Shown: positions 8,355 to 17,917 of the stretch, in pieces
Numbering within the stretch: the first letter of the stretch is position 1
How the letters are laid out: each line of letters begins with the position of its first letter
From: Chryseobacterium vaccae
GTDB taxonomy: Bacteria > Bacteroidota > Bacteroidia > Flavobacteriales > Weeksellaceae
Direction: 5' to 3'
Length of the DNA: 64,000 nucleotides
NCBI RefSeq assembly: GCF_009602705.1
Contig: NZ_VSWH01000001.1
Span: 1,798,001-1,862,000 of the forward strand
Program-made: the position numbers and the translations under genes
The notes under the pieces: model-generated
What the model was told of the DNA's origin: nothing
The model's input: the letters and a program-made list of their open reading frames with translations, nothing else
The model's database searches: none

Positions 8355-9197
8355 ATGAAAATAAGTATTATAGGCGCGGGACTGATTGGAGGTTCAATGG
8401 CATTGAAGTTAAGAGAAAAAGGAATCGCCAGCTTTATTTACGGAATTGATCATAACCAGCAGCACATTAATGAAGCACTCGAGCTGAAAATCATTGATGA
8501 AGGAGCAGATCTGGAACAGGGCGTTAGAAATTCGGACCTGATTATTATAGCTGTCCCTGTGGATGCAGCCCGGAAGCTGCTGCCAGGTGTTCTGGACCTC
8601 ATCTCAGATCATCAGACGGTAATGGATGCAGGTTCTACAAAAGCAGGAATTGTGAATGCAGTTAAAAATCATCCGAAACGCTCAAGATTTGTAGCCTTCC
8701 ACCCAATGTGGGGTACCGAAAATAATGGTCCGAAATCTGCCATTGCTGAAAGTTTTTCAGGCAAAGCCGGAGTAATCTGCAATAAAGAAGAATCTGCGAA
8801 TGACGCTCTGGAAACTGTTGAGAAAATAGTTGAAGCGCTTGATATGCATATGATTTACATGGATGCAAAAGACCACGATATTCATACCGCTTATATTTCC
8901 CATATTTCTCACATTACATCTTATGCGCTGGCCAATACCGTGCTTGAAAAAGAACGTGAAGAAGAAACCATCTTTCAGCTTGCCAGTTCAGGATTTTCCA
9001 GTACCGTACGTCTTGCAAAATCCCATCCTGAAATGTGGGTTCCGATCTTTAAACAAAACAAAGAAAATGTTCTGGATGTTCTGAATGAACACATTACACA
9101 GCTCAGAAAATTCAAATCTGCATTGGAAAAGGAGAATTATGAATACCTGGAAGAACTGATCAGTAACGCCAACAGAATCAGGGGAATATTGAGATAA
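8355..9197 (+). CDS. tyrA: Prephenate dehydrogenase (tyrosine biosynthesis)
   Basis: A 280-residue cytoplasmic enzyme that oxidatively decarboxylates prephenate to 4-hydroxyphenylpyruvate. The NAD-binding motif IIGAGLIGGSMAL is at the N-terminus and the acidic residue ending strand 2 is in YGIDHN. DAGSTKAGI and FHPMWGTENNGP carry the conserved substrate-site His. The helical dimerisation domain fills the second half (HISHITSYALANT). There is no fused chorismate mutase or ACT domain, so the protein lacks the usual built-in feedback site. Control is probably through the Tyr-rich attenuator directly upstream. Confidence 0.9.
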   Translation: MKISIIGAGLIGGSMALKLREKGIASFIYGIDHNQQHINEALELKIIDEGADLEQGVRNSDLIIIAVPVDAARKLLPGVLDLISDHQTVMDAGSTKAGIVNAVKNHPKRSRFVAFHPMWGTENNGPKSAIAESFSGKAGVICNKEESANDALETVEKIVEALDMHMIYMDAKDHDIHTAYISHISHITSYALANTVLEKEREEETIFQLASSGFSSTVRLAKSHPEMWVPIFKQNKENVLDVLNEHITQLRKFKSALEKENYEYLEELISNANRIRGILR

Positions 9198-9354
9198 TCT
9201 ATGGAAAAATCATTAAAGGGCAAGCTTGTAAATTCAAAGATTTGTCCTTTATTTTTTGGCTTCAATCTTTTATATTTCAATATTAAATTTTAATAAAGTT
9301 AAAAAATACTTTAATTTTATTAAAATTATTATTACTTTCGTAAAAAAATAATTC

Positions 9355-9627
9355 ATGAAGCTCCCTATTATCTGCCCGAGTTGCGAGCATACTTTAAATG
9401 TAAGCCGGATGAAATGCCCCAGCTGCCAAACAGAGGTAAGTGGCGAATACGAACTTCCAGTACTACTTAAACTCAACCGTGAAGAGCAGGAGTTTATCCT
9501 CAACTTTTTTCTTTCCAGCGGAAGTATCAAGGAAATGGCCAAACAAGCCGGATTGTCCTACCCTACCATGAGAAATAAAATGGATGATCTTATCACCAAA
9601 GTCGAACAGCTAAAAACTAATTCCTAA
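9355..9627 (+). CDS. DUF2089-family small zinc-ribbon/HTH protein
   Basis: A 90-residue protein with two CxxC knuckles (ICPSCEHTL, KCPSCQTEV) forming a zinc ribbon. A helix-turn-helix-like region follows (SGSIKEMAKQAGLSYPTMRNKMDDLI). This is the DUF2089 pattern, generally taken as a small DNA-binding regulator. It is the first gene of a three-gene operon (spacings 10 and 4 bp) and may control the following membrane protein and hydrolase. A TATTACTTTCG promoter-like box is just upstream. Confidence 0.8.
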   Translation: MKLPIICPSCEHTLNVSRMKCPSCQTEVSGEYELPVLLKLNREEQEFILNFFLSSGSIKEMAKQAGLSYPTMRNKMDDLITKVEQLKTNS

Positions 9628-9637
9628 ACCGATTGTT

Positions 9638-10219
9638 ATGAACTGGAAAACCATTTTCAATCCTTTTGAAAGATTTGATGATAAGCAGATTCTCGTAGCC
9701 GGAATTTTGACCGTGGTAGCAGCAATTTTGACCGGATATTGGACGGATAGTTTCTTCAGCAGCATCTATAAAATCAATAGTCTGGAAAAAACTTCCCTAC
9801 AGGCCGTAGCCATTCCTACCCTTACAAGCTTTGCTTTGGCGATATTGATACTCTTTATTCTGGGTAAAATACTGAACGGCAAAACGCGATTTATAGACAT
9901 CGTCAATACGGTCTTAATATCCCAGATGGCACTCGTTGTTTTACAGGCTGTCTCCCAAATTCCATATATTGATAAGGCTCAGGAACATATGATCAGTTAT
10001 CAGACTAATCCTACAGGAGCATTCCCCGTATTCGATTTTATAGTCATGATGTCTATGGCATCCTTTGTCATCGCTGTTCTTATCTACAGCATTACCGTGT
10101 ATTACAATGGCTTTAAAACAGCCACCAACTTAAAAAAATGGCAGCACATCGTTCTTTTCGGAGTGGTATCGCTCATCATGATCATTGTCTGTCAGATCTT
10201 AACTGCTAAATACTTATAA
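9638..10219 (+). CDS. YIP1-family membrane protein
   Basis: A 193-residue integral membrane protein with about five hydrophobic segments. The N-terminus NWKTIFNPFERF and overall layout match bacterial YIP1 (PF04893) proteins of unknown function. It is the middle gene of the operon with DUF2089 and a serine hydrolase. Confidence 0.72.
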   Translation: MNWKTIFNPFERFDDKQILVAGILTVVAAILTGYWTDSFFSSIYKINSLEKTSLQAVAIPTLTSFALAILILFILGKILNGKTRFIDIVNTVLISQMALVVLQAVSQIPYIDKAQEHMISYQTNPTGAFPVFDFIVMMSMASFVIAVLIYSITVYYNGFKTATNLKKWQHIVLFGVVSLIMIIVCQILTAKYL

Positions 10220-10223
10220 CCTT

Positions 10224-11861
10224 ATGAAAACCAAATTATTATTAGTGCTTGTTTTTTTAGCACAGCTTTGTTATGCCCAAATTGAAGGAACCTGGTATGG
10301 TGAAGTCGATCTTCAGATTAAGAAATTACCAGTTATTTTAAAGATTAAAAAAACGGCGGACGGGTATACTTCACTCCTTAACAGCCCTCAGCAAAGTAAA
10401 GATGACATCAACGTTGACCGTACTTCTTTCATCAATAATGAACTGAACTTTGAAATAAAGAAAATCAATGCTACTTATAAAGGTACTTTTCAAAACGATC
10501 TTTTTGAGGGCATCTTCATTCAAAACGGCAAAACCATCCCTTTACATTTTTCCCGTGATCCTAATTCATCCAAAGGCAAGAACATCTCTTATCTTAAAGG
10601 AAAAGCCATCAATGCTGAAAAGCTTAATAAATTTCTGGATTATATCGCTCAGAAAAATCAGGGAATCGGAAGTGTGTCTATTTTCAGAAATGGGATTCAG
10701 GAATATCATAAGGATTTTGGCCAGCAGCAGGTAAAAAATATCACGTATGACAAAAATACACAGTATCATATCGGTTCTATCAGTAAACTTTTCACGTCAG
10801 TACTACTTATGCAGCTTGTAGAAAAAGGAAGGCTGGACCTTAATGAAAAACTTTCTAAATTCTATCCCGAGATTGCCAATTCCAAAAACATCACCATCCG
10901 TCAGATGCTGAACCATACCAGCGGACTTGGAAATTATATCTCTGCTGGAGCAGAGGGCTGGCTTATAGGAAAAGCTGTTGGAGATAAAGCTATTATCACT
11001 GCTATCAAAGATCAGGGACTTCATTTTCAGCCCGGAAAGGGGATTAAATATTCCAATTCTGCCTATTTCCTTTTAAGCAGGATTCTTGAAAAATTATATA
11101 ATGGAAAGCCCTATCATGAGATCTTAAAACAAAACATTATTGAAAAAGCGGATATGAAATATACTTTTTCAGTAATGGATAACCCTCAAAATATCTTCAA
11201 GCCTTATAAATTCACCAATGACAACTGGGAAGAAATCCCGGATTTTGATTTCAGAAACTGTATTGGTGTAGGAGATATTGTTTCTACCACAGAAGATATG
11301 AATACCTTCATCGATGCTCTGTTTAATGGAAAGTTTATTAAAAAGGAAACGTTGGATATGATGACCTCCAATAAGAAAGAGTTGATGTTTGGAACCGGAA
11401 TTATGAAGCCGCCGTTCTACAATATTATTTCTTATGGACATGGCGGTGATACCTACGGCAGCCACTCTATGCTGAGTTATGAACCTACAGATAAGCTTGC
11501 TTTCGCCATTACGATAAATGGAGAGCGTTTCGTGCACAACAACCTTTATATTGGGATTTTAAATATCCTTTACGGACAGGATTATCAGTTTCCTCAGTTT
11601 GAAGAGGATAAAAAGACCTCGGAAACAGATCTGTATTCAGGCAGCTATACTTCAAAAGAAGCTCCTCTGGATCTGAAAGTCTTCACCAAAGACGGAACTT
11701 TATATGCCCAAGGATCCGGGCAACCAGAGTTCCCACTGACTTATACAGAAAAAAACAAATACAAGTTTGATGAAGCTGGCATTACGATTGTATTCATTCC
11801 TGAAAACAGCCAGCTGAAACTGATGCAGGGAAAAAACACTTATCTCTTTAATAAAAAGTAA
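10224..11861 (+). CDS. Beta-lactamase-fold serine hydrolase
   Basis: A 545-residue exported protein (signal MKTKLLLVLVFLAQLCYAQ). A beta-rich N-terminal domain (about residues 20-130) precedes a class C beta-lactamase-like domain with the catalytic SISK tetrad near residue 185, YSNSAY as the second motif, and HGGDTYG as the third. A C-terminal beta domain follows. Such proteins are usually D-Ala-D-Ala peptidases or esterases; true beta-lactam hydrolysis is unlikely. It is the last gene of the DUF2089-YIP1 operon. Confidence 0.82.
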   Translation: MKTKLLLVLVFLAQLCYAQIEGTWYGEVDLQIKKLPVILKIKKTADGYTSLLNSPQQSKDDINVDRTSFINNELNFEIKKINATYKGTFQNDLFEGIFIQNGKTIPLHFSRDPNSSKGKNISYLKGKAINAEKLNKFLDYIAQKNQGIGSVSIFRNGIQEYHKDFGQQQVKNITYDKNTQYHIGSISKLFTSVLLMQLVEKGRLDLNEKLSKFYPEIANSKNITIRQMLNHTSGLGNYISAGAEGWLIGKAVGDKAIITAIKDQGLHFQPGKGIKYSNSAYFLLSRILEKLYNGKPYHEILKQNIIEKADMKYTFSVMDNPQNIFKPYKFTNDNWEEIPDFDFRNCIGVGDIVSTTEDMNTFIDALFNGKFIKKETLDMMTSNKKELMFGTGIMKPPFYNIISYGHGGDTYGSHSMLSYEPTDKLAFAITINGERFVHNNLYIGILNILYGQDYQFPQFEEDKKTSETDLYSGSYTSKEAPLDLKVFTKDGTLYAQGSGQPEFPLTYTEKNKYKFDEAGITIVFIPENSQLKLMQGKNTYLFNKK

Positions 11862-11910
11862 CCCGACGTTTTTAAATAGTGGTTATACATATTAATCTAT
11901 TCAGAATAAA

Positions 11911-11944
11911 AAAATCCTTGGACGAAATCATGTCCAAGGATTTT
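11911..11944. terminator. Bidirectional terminator
   Basis: A perfect 13-bp stem (AAAATCCTTGGAC/GTCCAAGGATTTT) with an 8-nt loop lies between the convergent serine hydrolase and sdaA genes, with T-runs on both sides. Confidence 0.85.
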
Positions 11945-11968
11945 ATATTTTAAACGATATGCTTTCTA

Positions 11969-13390
11969 TTAACATTCCGGTACATTCACCGCAATGGCCA
12001 GCCCGCCTTCTGAGGTTTCCTTAAAACGGTCACTCATTGATAAGGCGGTTTCCCACATCGTCTGGATTACTTCATCCAGGGTAACTTTTGCTTTCGTAGG
12101 ATCACTTTCCAGGGCAATATTAGCTGCTGTAATGGCTTTAATCGCTCCCATTGTATTTCTTTCGATACACGGAATCTGCACCAGACCTTTGATCGGATCG
12201 CAGGTAAGTCCAAGGTGATGTTCCATCGCAATTTCTGCCGCCATCAGTACCTGTCCCACACTTCCTCCCAGAATTTCGGTAAGTCCTGCGGCCGCCATAG
12301 CAGATGAAACCCCGATTTCAGCCTGACAACCTCCCATCGCTGCTGAGATTGTTGCATTCTTTTTAAATAATGTTCCGATTTCCCCGGCAACCAGGATAAA
12401 TCTCACAATATCATCCTCACTGATAAAATCTGTAAATGCCTGAGAATACATCAGCACAGCCGGAATAACACCACTGGCCCCGTTGGTAGGAGCAGTAATG
12501 ATCCTTCCGAAGCTGGCATTTTCTTCATTCACGGCAAGGGCAAAGCAGGCAATCCATTTATTGATATTGGTAAAGTTTTCTTCTGCATCTACCACCAGCT
12601 TAAACCATTCATCAAGGTTTTTGTAGATTTTATCTTCTCCCAAAAGCTTTCTGTTGATTCCCGCAGCTCTTCTCGTAACATTAAGTCCTCCCGGAAGAAT
12701 ACCTTCTTTATTCACACCTTTGTAGATGCATTCTTTAATCTGCTGCCAGATGTATAAAGCCTCCTGTCTGGTTTCCTCCTGTGGCCTCCAGCTTTCCTCA
12801 TTAATGAATATGAGATCCGAAATTCTTTTCAGTCCCAGCTTTTCACAGTACTTAACAATATCCGAACCATGATGGCAAGGATATAATGTACGTATACACT
12901 GCTTTTGTATTGAGTTTTTTTCCTGGCTGGCAATAAAGCCTCCGCCTACAGAATAAAAATCCTGAACAAGCTCGGTTCCGTCTTCAAAAACAGCCCTGAA
13001 GATCATTCCGTTCGGATGAAAATCAAGGGATTTATGCATATTTAAAACCAAATGATAGCCGTAAACAAATGGAATTTCTTTTTCACCACCCAGATTAAGG
13101 ATTTGAGTGGTCTTGATATGGTCTATTTTCTCATCAATTTTTGAAGTATCAATGGTCTTGAAATCTTCACCATTTAGCCCAAGCATCCCGGCAATATCTG
13201 TTCCGTGCCCGATCCCTGTTTTAGCCAGTGAACCAAAAAATTCAAGAAAAACTTCTTTAACTTCTGCTATTGATCTTTCTCTTTTTATAATTCTGATGAA
13301 TGCAGACGCCGCATTCCATGGCCCCATCGTATGCGAACTGGACGGGCCTATTCCTACTTTAATAATCTCAAAAACCGATATTGATTCCAT
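11969..13390 (-). CDS. sdaA: L-serine ammonia-lyase (single chain, Fe-S)
   Basis: A single-chain iron-sulfur serine dehydratase converting L-serine to pyruvate and ammonia. The N-terminal beta domain shows GIGPSSSHTMGP. The C-terminal alpha domain carries the [4Fe-4S] Cys ligands in GGCQAEIGVSSAMAA and in LTCDPIKGLVQIPCIERN. I place the start at MESISVFEI (13390), giving 473 residues. The frame is open to 13420, but a perfect TATCTTTG promoter box occupies 13418-13425, so the first ten codons cannot be transcribed from it. The start also matches the usual N-terminus of the family. Confidence 0.92.
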   Translation of the reverse strand: MESISVFEIIKVGIGPSSSHTMGPWNAASAFIRIIKRERSIAEVKEVFLEFFGSLAKTGIGHGTDIAGMLGLNGEDFKTIDTSKIDEKIDHIKTTQILNLGGEKEIPFVYGYHLVLNMHKSLDFHPNGMIFRAVFEDGTELVQDFYSVGGGFIASQEKNSIQKQCIRTLYPCHHGSDIVKYCEKLGLKRISDLIFINEESWRPQEETRQEALYIWQQIKECIYKGVNKEGILPGGLNVTRRAAGINRKLLGEDKIYKNLDEWFKLVVDAEENFTNINKWIACFALAVNEENASFGRIITAPTNGASGVIPAVLMYSQAFTDFISEDDIVRFILVAGEIGTLFKKNATISAAMGGCQAEIGVSSAMAAAGLTEILGGSVGQVLMAAEIAMEHHLGLTCDPIKGLVQIPCIERNTMGAIKAITAANIALESDPTKAKVTLDEVIQTMWETALSMSDRFKETSEGGLAIAVNVPEC

Positions 13391-13504
13391 AAGTGATTCT
13401 TCATTTTCCTCGAAAAACAAAGATACATGATAAATCCTAATAAAGTTGATCTTATATTAATGAACTATGCATAAAACAAGAACTTTGAGAACCGATAAAG
13501 ACTT

Positions 13505-14170
13505 TTAATGAATATTATTCTCTATCACTTCATCAAATATTTCATTTAATATTTTAGAAACATCTTTGGGTTTGGTGGCAGGAAATAAATGGGTTCCGCC
13601 TTTGATGACATAATCCGGTTTTGAATAGCGGATCGGAAAAACAATATCTTTGTCACCCAGAATCTGGATTACTTCTGGATTTTCTTCAAATTTCCACTCT
13701 GAAACCTTTTCTACAGACCATTTCAAATAGTAAGGATCTCTTACTTTGAAATACTGAAGGATCTTAGGATTTTTAGGATCAAAAAGCTTTCTCACCACAG
13801 AATATACATTGGCCGCTTTATCGTTGAATAAACCTACCGGCAATATTCTCGGGATCTTTGTAACCTCCCCGGTCCTGATAAACCTGGACTTTTCTTTATC
13901 TGATTTGATGCTTCCCAGGATCACTACTTTTTCAGCAGGTTTCAGCTTATTGATCTCCTGAACCATGATTCCCCCGAAGGAATACCCTAACAGACAGAAA
14001 GGCTCAGAAGGATCTACTTTCTCCGCCATTCTCTGTACATAAGAATCAAAAGGTTCATTTTTTTCAGGGATGAGCCAGTCTATAAAAATCAATTCACAGT
14101 GCTTGGGAAATTCCAGCCTTTCCAGTACTTTAAAATCGGCACCAAGCCCGCTTACTATGTAAATTTTCAT
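13505..14170 (-). CDS. Alpha/beta hydrolase
   Basis: A 221-residue cytoplasmic alpha/beta hydrolase. The nucleophile elbow GYSFGG is near residue 80, the acid is probably in LGDKDIVFP, and the catalytic His is in KGGTHLFPA. No lid domain or signal peptide is seen and the substrate is unknown. It stands alone. Confidence 0.8.
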   Translation of the reverse strand: MKIYIVSGLGADFKVLERLEFPKHCELIFIDWLIPEKNEPFDSYVQRMAEKVDPSEPFCLLGYSFGGIMVQEINKLKPAEKVVILGSIKSDKEKSRFIRTGEVTKIPRILPVGLFNDKAANVYSVVRKLFDPKNPKILQYFKVRDPYYLKWSVEKVSEWKFEENPEVIQILGDKDIVFPIRYSKPDYVIKGGTHLFPATKPKDVSKILNEIFDEVIENNIH

Positions 14171-14261
14171 ACGGCTAATTTATAAAAAACATGATAAAAA
14201 ATCAAAGGTCTGCCAATTCCGGGCCATAGTATTTCGTGTCATTCAGGATCATCTCAAAAAT

Positions 14262-14292
14262 AAAAAAAGAGCAGTTCATAGAACCACTCTTT
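14262..14292 (-). terminator. Terminator of yceI copy 1
   Basis: On the minus strand AAAGAGTGGTTC and GAACTGCTCTTT form a stem with a small internal mismatch, followed by a T-run. Confidence 0.7.
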
Positions 14293-14320
14293 CTGCATTA
14301 TCAATCGTTATTTCTTAAGT

Positions 14321-14947
14321 TTATTTTTTCTTTACAGGAACTCTGTTTTCGTTATCCAGTTTTTCCGTAGAAACTCTGAACTGGAAATCCATTTCGTTCT
14401 TGATGAAGTAATCTTTCAGTGAAGACTGGTAGAATACTTTGAAATCTCTTCTGTTCAAAGAGAACTTCGCAGATTCTATTACTACAGTAAACTGAGTTAC
14501 ATATACATTGGCAGGGAAAGTAATGGTCTTTCTTACCCCTTTAATGGTAATATCTCCGTACACTGTTGAATTGTACTCGCTGTTTGCTAAAGGAATAATT
14601 TTAGTCAAGTGAAATTTCGCGATCGGGAATTTCTTAACCTCGAAGAAATTAGTGCTTTTAAGCTCATTAGTCAGTTTGATCTGATCTTCTTCAGAGACAT
14701 CTCCCGCCATCATGCTTCTCATATCTATAATAAACTCTCCGTCTACAAGAACCGTTTTATCGAAATTGAATTTCCCGCTTTTCAGCTTTACCGTTCCTGA
14801 ATGGGAGGAAGTTTCCGTTTTTACAACTTTATATCCCCACCATCTGATCTCTGATGAGGTTACTTTCGATACCTTATCAAATTTCTTCTGGGCAAAAACA
14901 AATGATACACTTACGCACATCATAGCAAACAATAGTAATCTTTTCAT
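14321..14947 (-). CDS. YceI-family secreted protein (copy 1)
   Basis: A 208-residue exported protein (signal MKRLLLFAMMCVSVSFVFAQ) of the YceI lipocalin-like family, which binds isoprenoid or amphiphilic lipids in the periplasm. Family features are IRWWGYKVVKTETSSHSGTV, FIIDMRSM and GDITIKGVRKTITFP. It is a tandem paralogue of the next gene, and each copy has its own terminator, so they are probably transcribed separately. An oxidative-stress or lipid-carrier role is assumed from the family. Confidence 0.82.
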   Translation of the reverse strand: MKRLLLFAMMCVSVSFVFAQKKFDKVSKVTSSEIRWWGYKVVKTETSSHSGTVKLKSGKFNFDKTVLVDGEFIIDMRSMMAGDVSEEDQIKLTNELKSTNFFEVKKFPIAKFHLTKIIPLANSEYNSTVYGDITIKGVRKTITFPANVYVTQFTVVIESAKFSLNRRDFKVFYQSSLKDYFIKNEMDFQFRVSTEKLDNENRVPVKKK

Positions 14948-14978
14948 TCTTTTTTATTTACAATTCAACAAAAATAAA

Positions 14979-15004
14979 AAAAAGTGTAGAACTTCTACAC
15001 TTTT
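14979..15004 (-). terminator. Terminator of yceI copy 2
   Basis: A near-perfect palindrome (AAAAGTGTAGA, ACT loop, TCTACACTTTT) lies directly downstream of the second yceI gene on the minus strand, with A/T runs on both flanks. Confidence 0.82.
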
Positions 15005-15025
15005 AACAATCTTTTTTTGATTAAA

Positions 15026-15592
15026 TTATTTAGCAGTTACCTTTACGGTCATATCAATATCATCTTTCACAAAAACATCCTGCATAGAAGACTTGTACGC
15101 TACATCAAATTTCTGTCTGTCGAAAGAGAATTTGTTGGAAACAAGACTTACTGTTCCATTGCTGTAGGTAATTTTTGCAGGGAAGCTTACAGCATTTGTT
15201 TTTCCTTTCACCGTAAGGTTTCCTGTTACTAATGAATTGTAAACTTTATCGTTGTTTTTCTTTACGGAAGTAATTTTGAAAGAAGCTGTAGGGAATTTTT
15301 CAACTTCAAAGAAGTCACCGTTCTTAAGGTGCCCGTTCAGTTTCTGCTGATATTCTCCGGAAAGGTCTGTTGCATTGATAGAAGTCATATCCAAAACAAA
15401 ACTTCCTCCTACCAGCTGATTTCCTTTCATCACCATTTCTCCGGATTTTACTTTTATGGTTCCGTCGTGAGAGCTTGCCTCAGATTTTGCGACTTTGTAT
15501 CCCCACCAGTGGATATCAGAAGTTACCACTTTCTTTGACTGTCCAAAAGCTAAACCACCAGCTAAAACGGCTAACAAAAATATTTTTTTCAT
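15026..15592 (-). CDS. YceI-family secreted protein (copy 2)
   Basis: A 188-residue exported protein (signal MKKIFLLAVLAGGLAFGQ) of the YceI family. It shares the layout of the downstream copy: DIHWWGYKVAKSEASSHDGTI, FVLDMTSI and GNLTVKGKTNAVSFP. The two copies clearly arose by duplication but have diverged. The ligand is unknown. Confidence 0.84.
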   Translation of the reverse strand: MKKIFLLAVLAGGLAFGQSKKVVTSDIHWWGYKVAKSEASSHDGTIKVKSGEMVMKGNQLVGGSFVLDMTSINATDLSGEYQQKLNGHLKNGDFFEVEKFPTASFKITSVKKNNDKVYNSLVTGNLTVKGKTNAVSFPAKITYSNGTVSLVSNKFSFDRQKFDVAYKSSMQDVFVKDDIDMTVKVTAK

Positions 15593-15704
15593 TTGAATAA
15601 AGTTATTTACTTATTTAATATTGCAAATGTAGCCAACTTATCTGATAGATTTCATTGATGTATATCAATAAGAACAATTATTTTTATGAATAATATCATC
15701 CCAT

Positions 15705-15732
15705 AAAAAAACTCCGGAAATGATCCGGAGTT
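15705..15732 (-). terminator. Terminator of glk
   Basis: On the minus strand a stem AACTCCGGA/TCCGGAGTT is followed by seven T, just after the glucokinase stop. Confidence 0.88.
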
Positions 15733-15739
15733 GTCTATT

Positions 15740-16789
15740 TTAATTTTGATAATAAGCAGTGTACAATGCGGCTCCTTTTAATGCCGTATGGTTCTGTTTG
15801 ATCAGGTAGATTGGGGTGTTTTTAAGCATAGCCTCCATCTTATCACTGATCTTGAATTTCTCATAGAACTTGGTTTTGTCTATGTATTCTCTTACCGTCT
15901 GTGGAATATCTCCTGAGATCAGCAGCCCTCCGGTAGCTTTAAGCTTAAGGACAAGGTTATTAGCTTCTCTCGCCAGGAATTCCAGGAAAGTATCCAGTGC
16001 AATTCTGCAGATCAGTACATTTTCTTCTACTGCAGCTTTATACAGCTCCTGAACAAAGTTTCCTCCCGCCAGACGTTCAGCCAGCCATTCCGGTTCCGGA
16101 TGTCTTTTAACGTCTCTCAGGAATCTGTAAATATTGAAAAGACCTGTTTTGGACAATACATTTTCCCAGCTTACGATACCGTAAATATTATTTAAAAACT
16201 GGTAGAATTCTACTTCTACATTGGTTCTTGGTGAAAACTCCGAGTGCCCTCCTTCCGTAGCAAACGGTCTCAGAAATTGGCCGTCAAAAAAATATCCGGC
16301 TTCTCCCAGTCCGTTTCCGGGTGCCAAAATGGCAACATTTCCTTTTTCAAGGTGTCCGCTGGTATAGATAGGTTCAAGATCGCTGTCTTCAAGAAGTCCC
16401 ATTCCATAGGCAGAAGCTTCAAGATCGTTCAGCATATCCCCTTTTTCGAACCCGAAATCTCTGGTGTATTCTTCAATATCCAGATCCCAGCCCAATCTTG
16501 CCGGGCTGCTCTTTCCTTCGATGACAGGTCCTGGCACAGCCATTGACAAACGCTGTACATTATTTAACTGATTATCCTGAATAAATTTTCTCAGGATATC
16601 GGAAAATGACGCATACTCTTTAGTTGTATACGTATTCTGAATTTTTATCTCAAGACCTCCGTTACTGGAAACAAAATAGCCTAAGATGGTCATATCTTCA
16701 CGGAGGCTGGCTCCAATGATAGAAACATTATCATTATTACTGTTCTCTACTCCTGGTAAATAAAGCGGAAATTTTGGATTCAAAATCAT
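15740..16789 (-). CDS. glk: Glucokinase (Glk/ROK-like fold, PF02685)
   Basis: A cytoplasmic ATP-dependent glucokinase. It shows the glucose-site motif FATEGGHSEFSPR and the ATP-site segment LAPGNGLGEAGYF. The start is placed at MILNPKFPLYLPG (16789), giving 349 residues. The frame is open to 16858, but a perfect TATATTTG promoter box lies at 16805-16812, inside the extended frame. The family normally begins near this point. The gene has its own terminator. Confidence 0.85.
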   Translation of the reverse strand: MILNPKFPLYLPGVENSNNDNVSIIGASLREDMTILGYFVSSNGGLEIKIQNTYTTKEYASFSDILRKFIQDNQLNNVQRLSMAVPGPVIEGKSSPARLGWDLDIEEYTRDFGFEKGDMLNDLEASAYGMGLLEDSDLEPIYTSGHLEKGNVAILAPGNGLGEAGYFFDGQFLRPFATEGGHSEFSPRTNVEVEFYQFLNNIYGIVSWENVLSKTGLFNIYRFLRDVKRHPEPEWLAERLAGGNFVQELYKAAVEENVLICRIALDTFLEFLAREANNLVLKLKATGGLLISGDIPQTVREYIDKTKFYEKFKISDKMEAMLKNTPIYLIKQNHTALKGAALYTAYYQN

Positions 16790-16847
16790 AACTTCAAATT
16801 TTATCAAATATAATAATAGTTTTCGTAAATTCTCTATGGAACAAAAA

Positions 16848-16874
16848 AACCTTTTCACAAAAATGAAAAGGTTT
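16848..16874 (-). terminator. Terminator of the outer-membrane barrel gene
   Basis: On the minus strand AAACCTTTTCA/TGAAAAGGTT is followed by a T-run, 30 bp after the stop of the barrel gene. Confidence 0.82.
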
Positions 16875-16903
16875 GGTTAATAATTGTTTATATATAAATC
16901 TAA

Positions 16904-17467
16904 CTACTTTCCTAATGGGATATTGTATCCGAAGCCAACTCCGATATTCCCCACATTATAGTCCTGTCCGGCAAGATCGCCTTTATCTCCTACAAAAACC
17001 TTCTGGTATTGTACAAAGAAATTCCAGTCTCTGTTGTGATATCCGATCTCAGGTTTGATATAAAAACCTCCGTCAGGTCTGTCAACACTACTGTTGGAAG
17101 CCACTTTCTTATCGCCTACCAGAAATCCGTACCCTAAATCTGTTCCGAAATAGAAACCAGTCTGCTTAGGATAGATTCTTACTAAAGCTCCCACAGGAAT
17201 TACCCCAACATCATTATTATCGTACCCGTTGTTATTTTTTGAAAAGTAATGGGTATATCCGGTGGCAATACCTAATCCGAATCCTGGAGTAATAAGGTTT
17301 TGGTAGGATACATCCACACCAGCAGCTGCGGAAAGATTATCTGCAGGAACTGCTAAACCAGCATTGGCTCCTACTTTAATCATATTATTCATTTTTGAGT
17401 CCTGCGCGCTTGCGATACCTGCTGTTAAAATTCCAGCTAACAATATGGCTTGTTTTAACATTTTCAT
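16904..17467 (-). CDS. Outer-membrane beta-barrel protein
   Basis: A 187-residue small outer-membrane barrel protein. The start at MKMLKQAILLAGILTAGIASAQ gives a clean signal peptide with an AxA cleavage site; the frame is open to 17536 but the extra residues would precede the signal. Alternating hydrophobic strands with aromatic ends (GLGIATGYTHYF, NFFVQYQKVFVG) and a C-terminal GFGYNIPLGK fit the OMP beta-barrel fold. Its function is unknown. Confidence 0.78.
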   Translation of the reverse strand: MKMLKQAILLAGILTAGIASAQDSKMNNMIKVGANAGLAVPADNLSAAAGVDVSYQNLITPGFGLGIATGYTHYFSKNNNGYDNNDVGVIPVGALVRIYPKQTGFYFGTDLGYGFLVGDKKVASNSSVDRPDGGFYIKPEIGYHNRDWNFFVQYQKVFVGDKGDLAGQDYNVGNIGVGFGYNIPLGK

Positions 17468-17536
17468 AACTCTAATTTTTTTAAATTTTACTAAGCAATA
17501 GGATGTAAAAATCATGCCAACGGAAGTATTTCTCAT

Positions 17537-17917
17537 TATTTTAACACTTAAAAAAAATTTAATTAAATGAATTTCAATGTGTTAAATTATTTTAAAAATT
17601 AAATGATTGTTTAAGAGAAATGGATGCCGGAAAAGGAGGATGGAAGTTTATTTCACAATCATGATTTCTTTGAACCTGATGATGAGAAATTGATCATAGC
17701 ATTTTGTGTATACAGAATAAGATAAAGGATGGGAACCTATTCCTTGATATTTATGTTAAATATATAAAGTATTTAAACCTACTTTAATCTACATAGTTTT
17801 TCAGGCTTCTCAAAACTTTCTTCTTCCATCTTCCTGTCTAAAATACTACTCTCCACTTTCGCCCGTTATCATTTTAACCTTTTTGCTTCAAAAACATCAA
17901 AACATAAACTTTCTCAA
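17537..17917. other. Intergenic region, nothing clear
   Basis: About 380 AT-rich bases between divergently transcribed genes. It must hold the promoters of both, but I see no unambiguous TAnnTTTG box, RNA gene or small frame. Confidence 0.5.

Noticed and set aside
13391..13420. Longer N-terminus for sdaA
   Set aside because: The extra codons overlap a perfect TATCTTTG promoter box and precede the usual family start.
16790..16858. Longer N-terminus for glk
   Set aside because: The extension contains the TATATTTG promoter box at 16805-16812, so it is unlikely to be translated.
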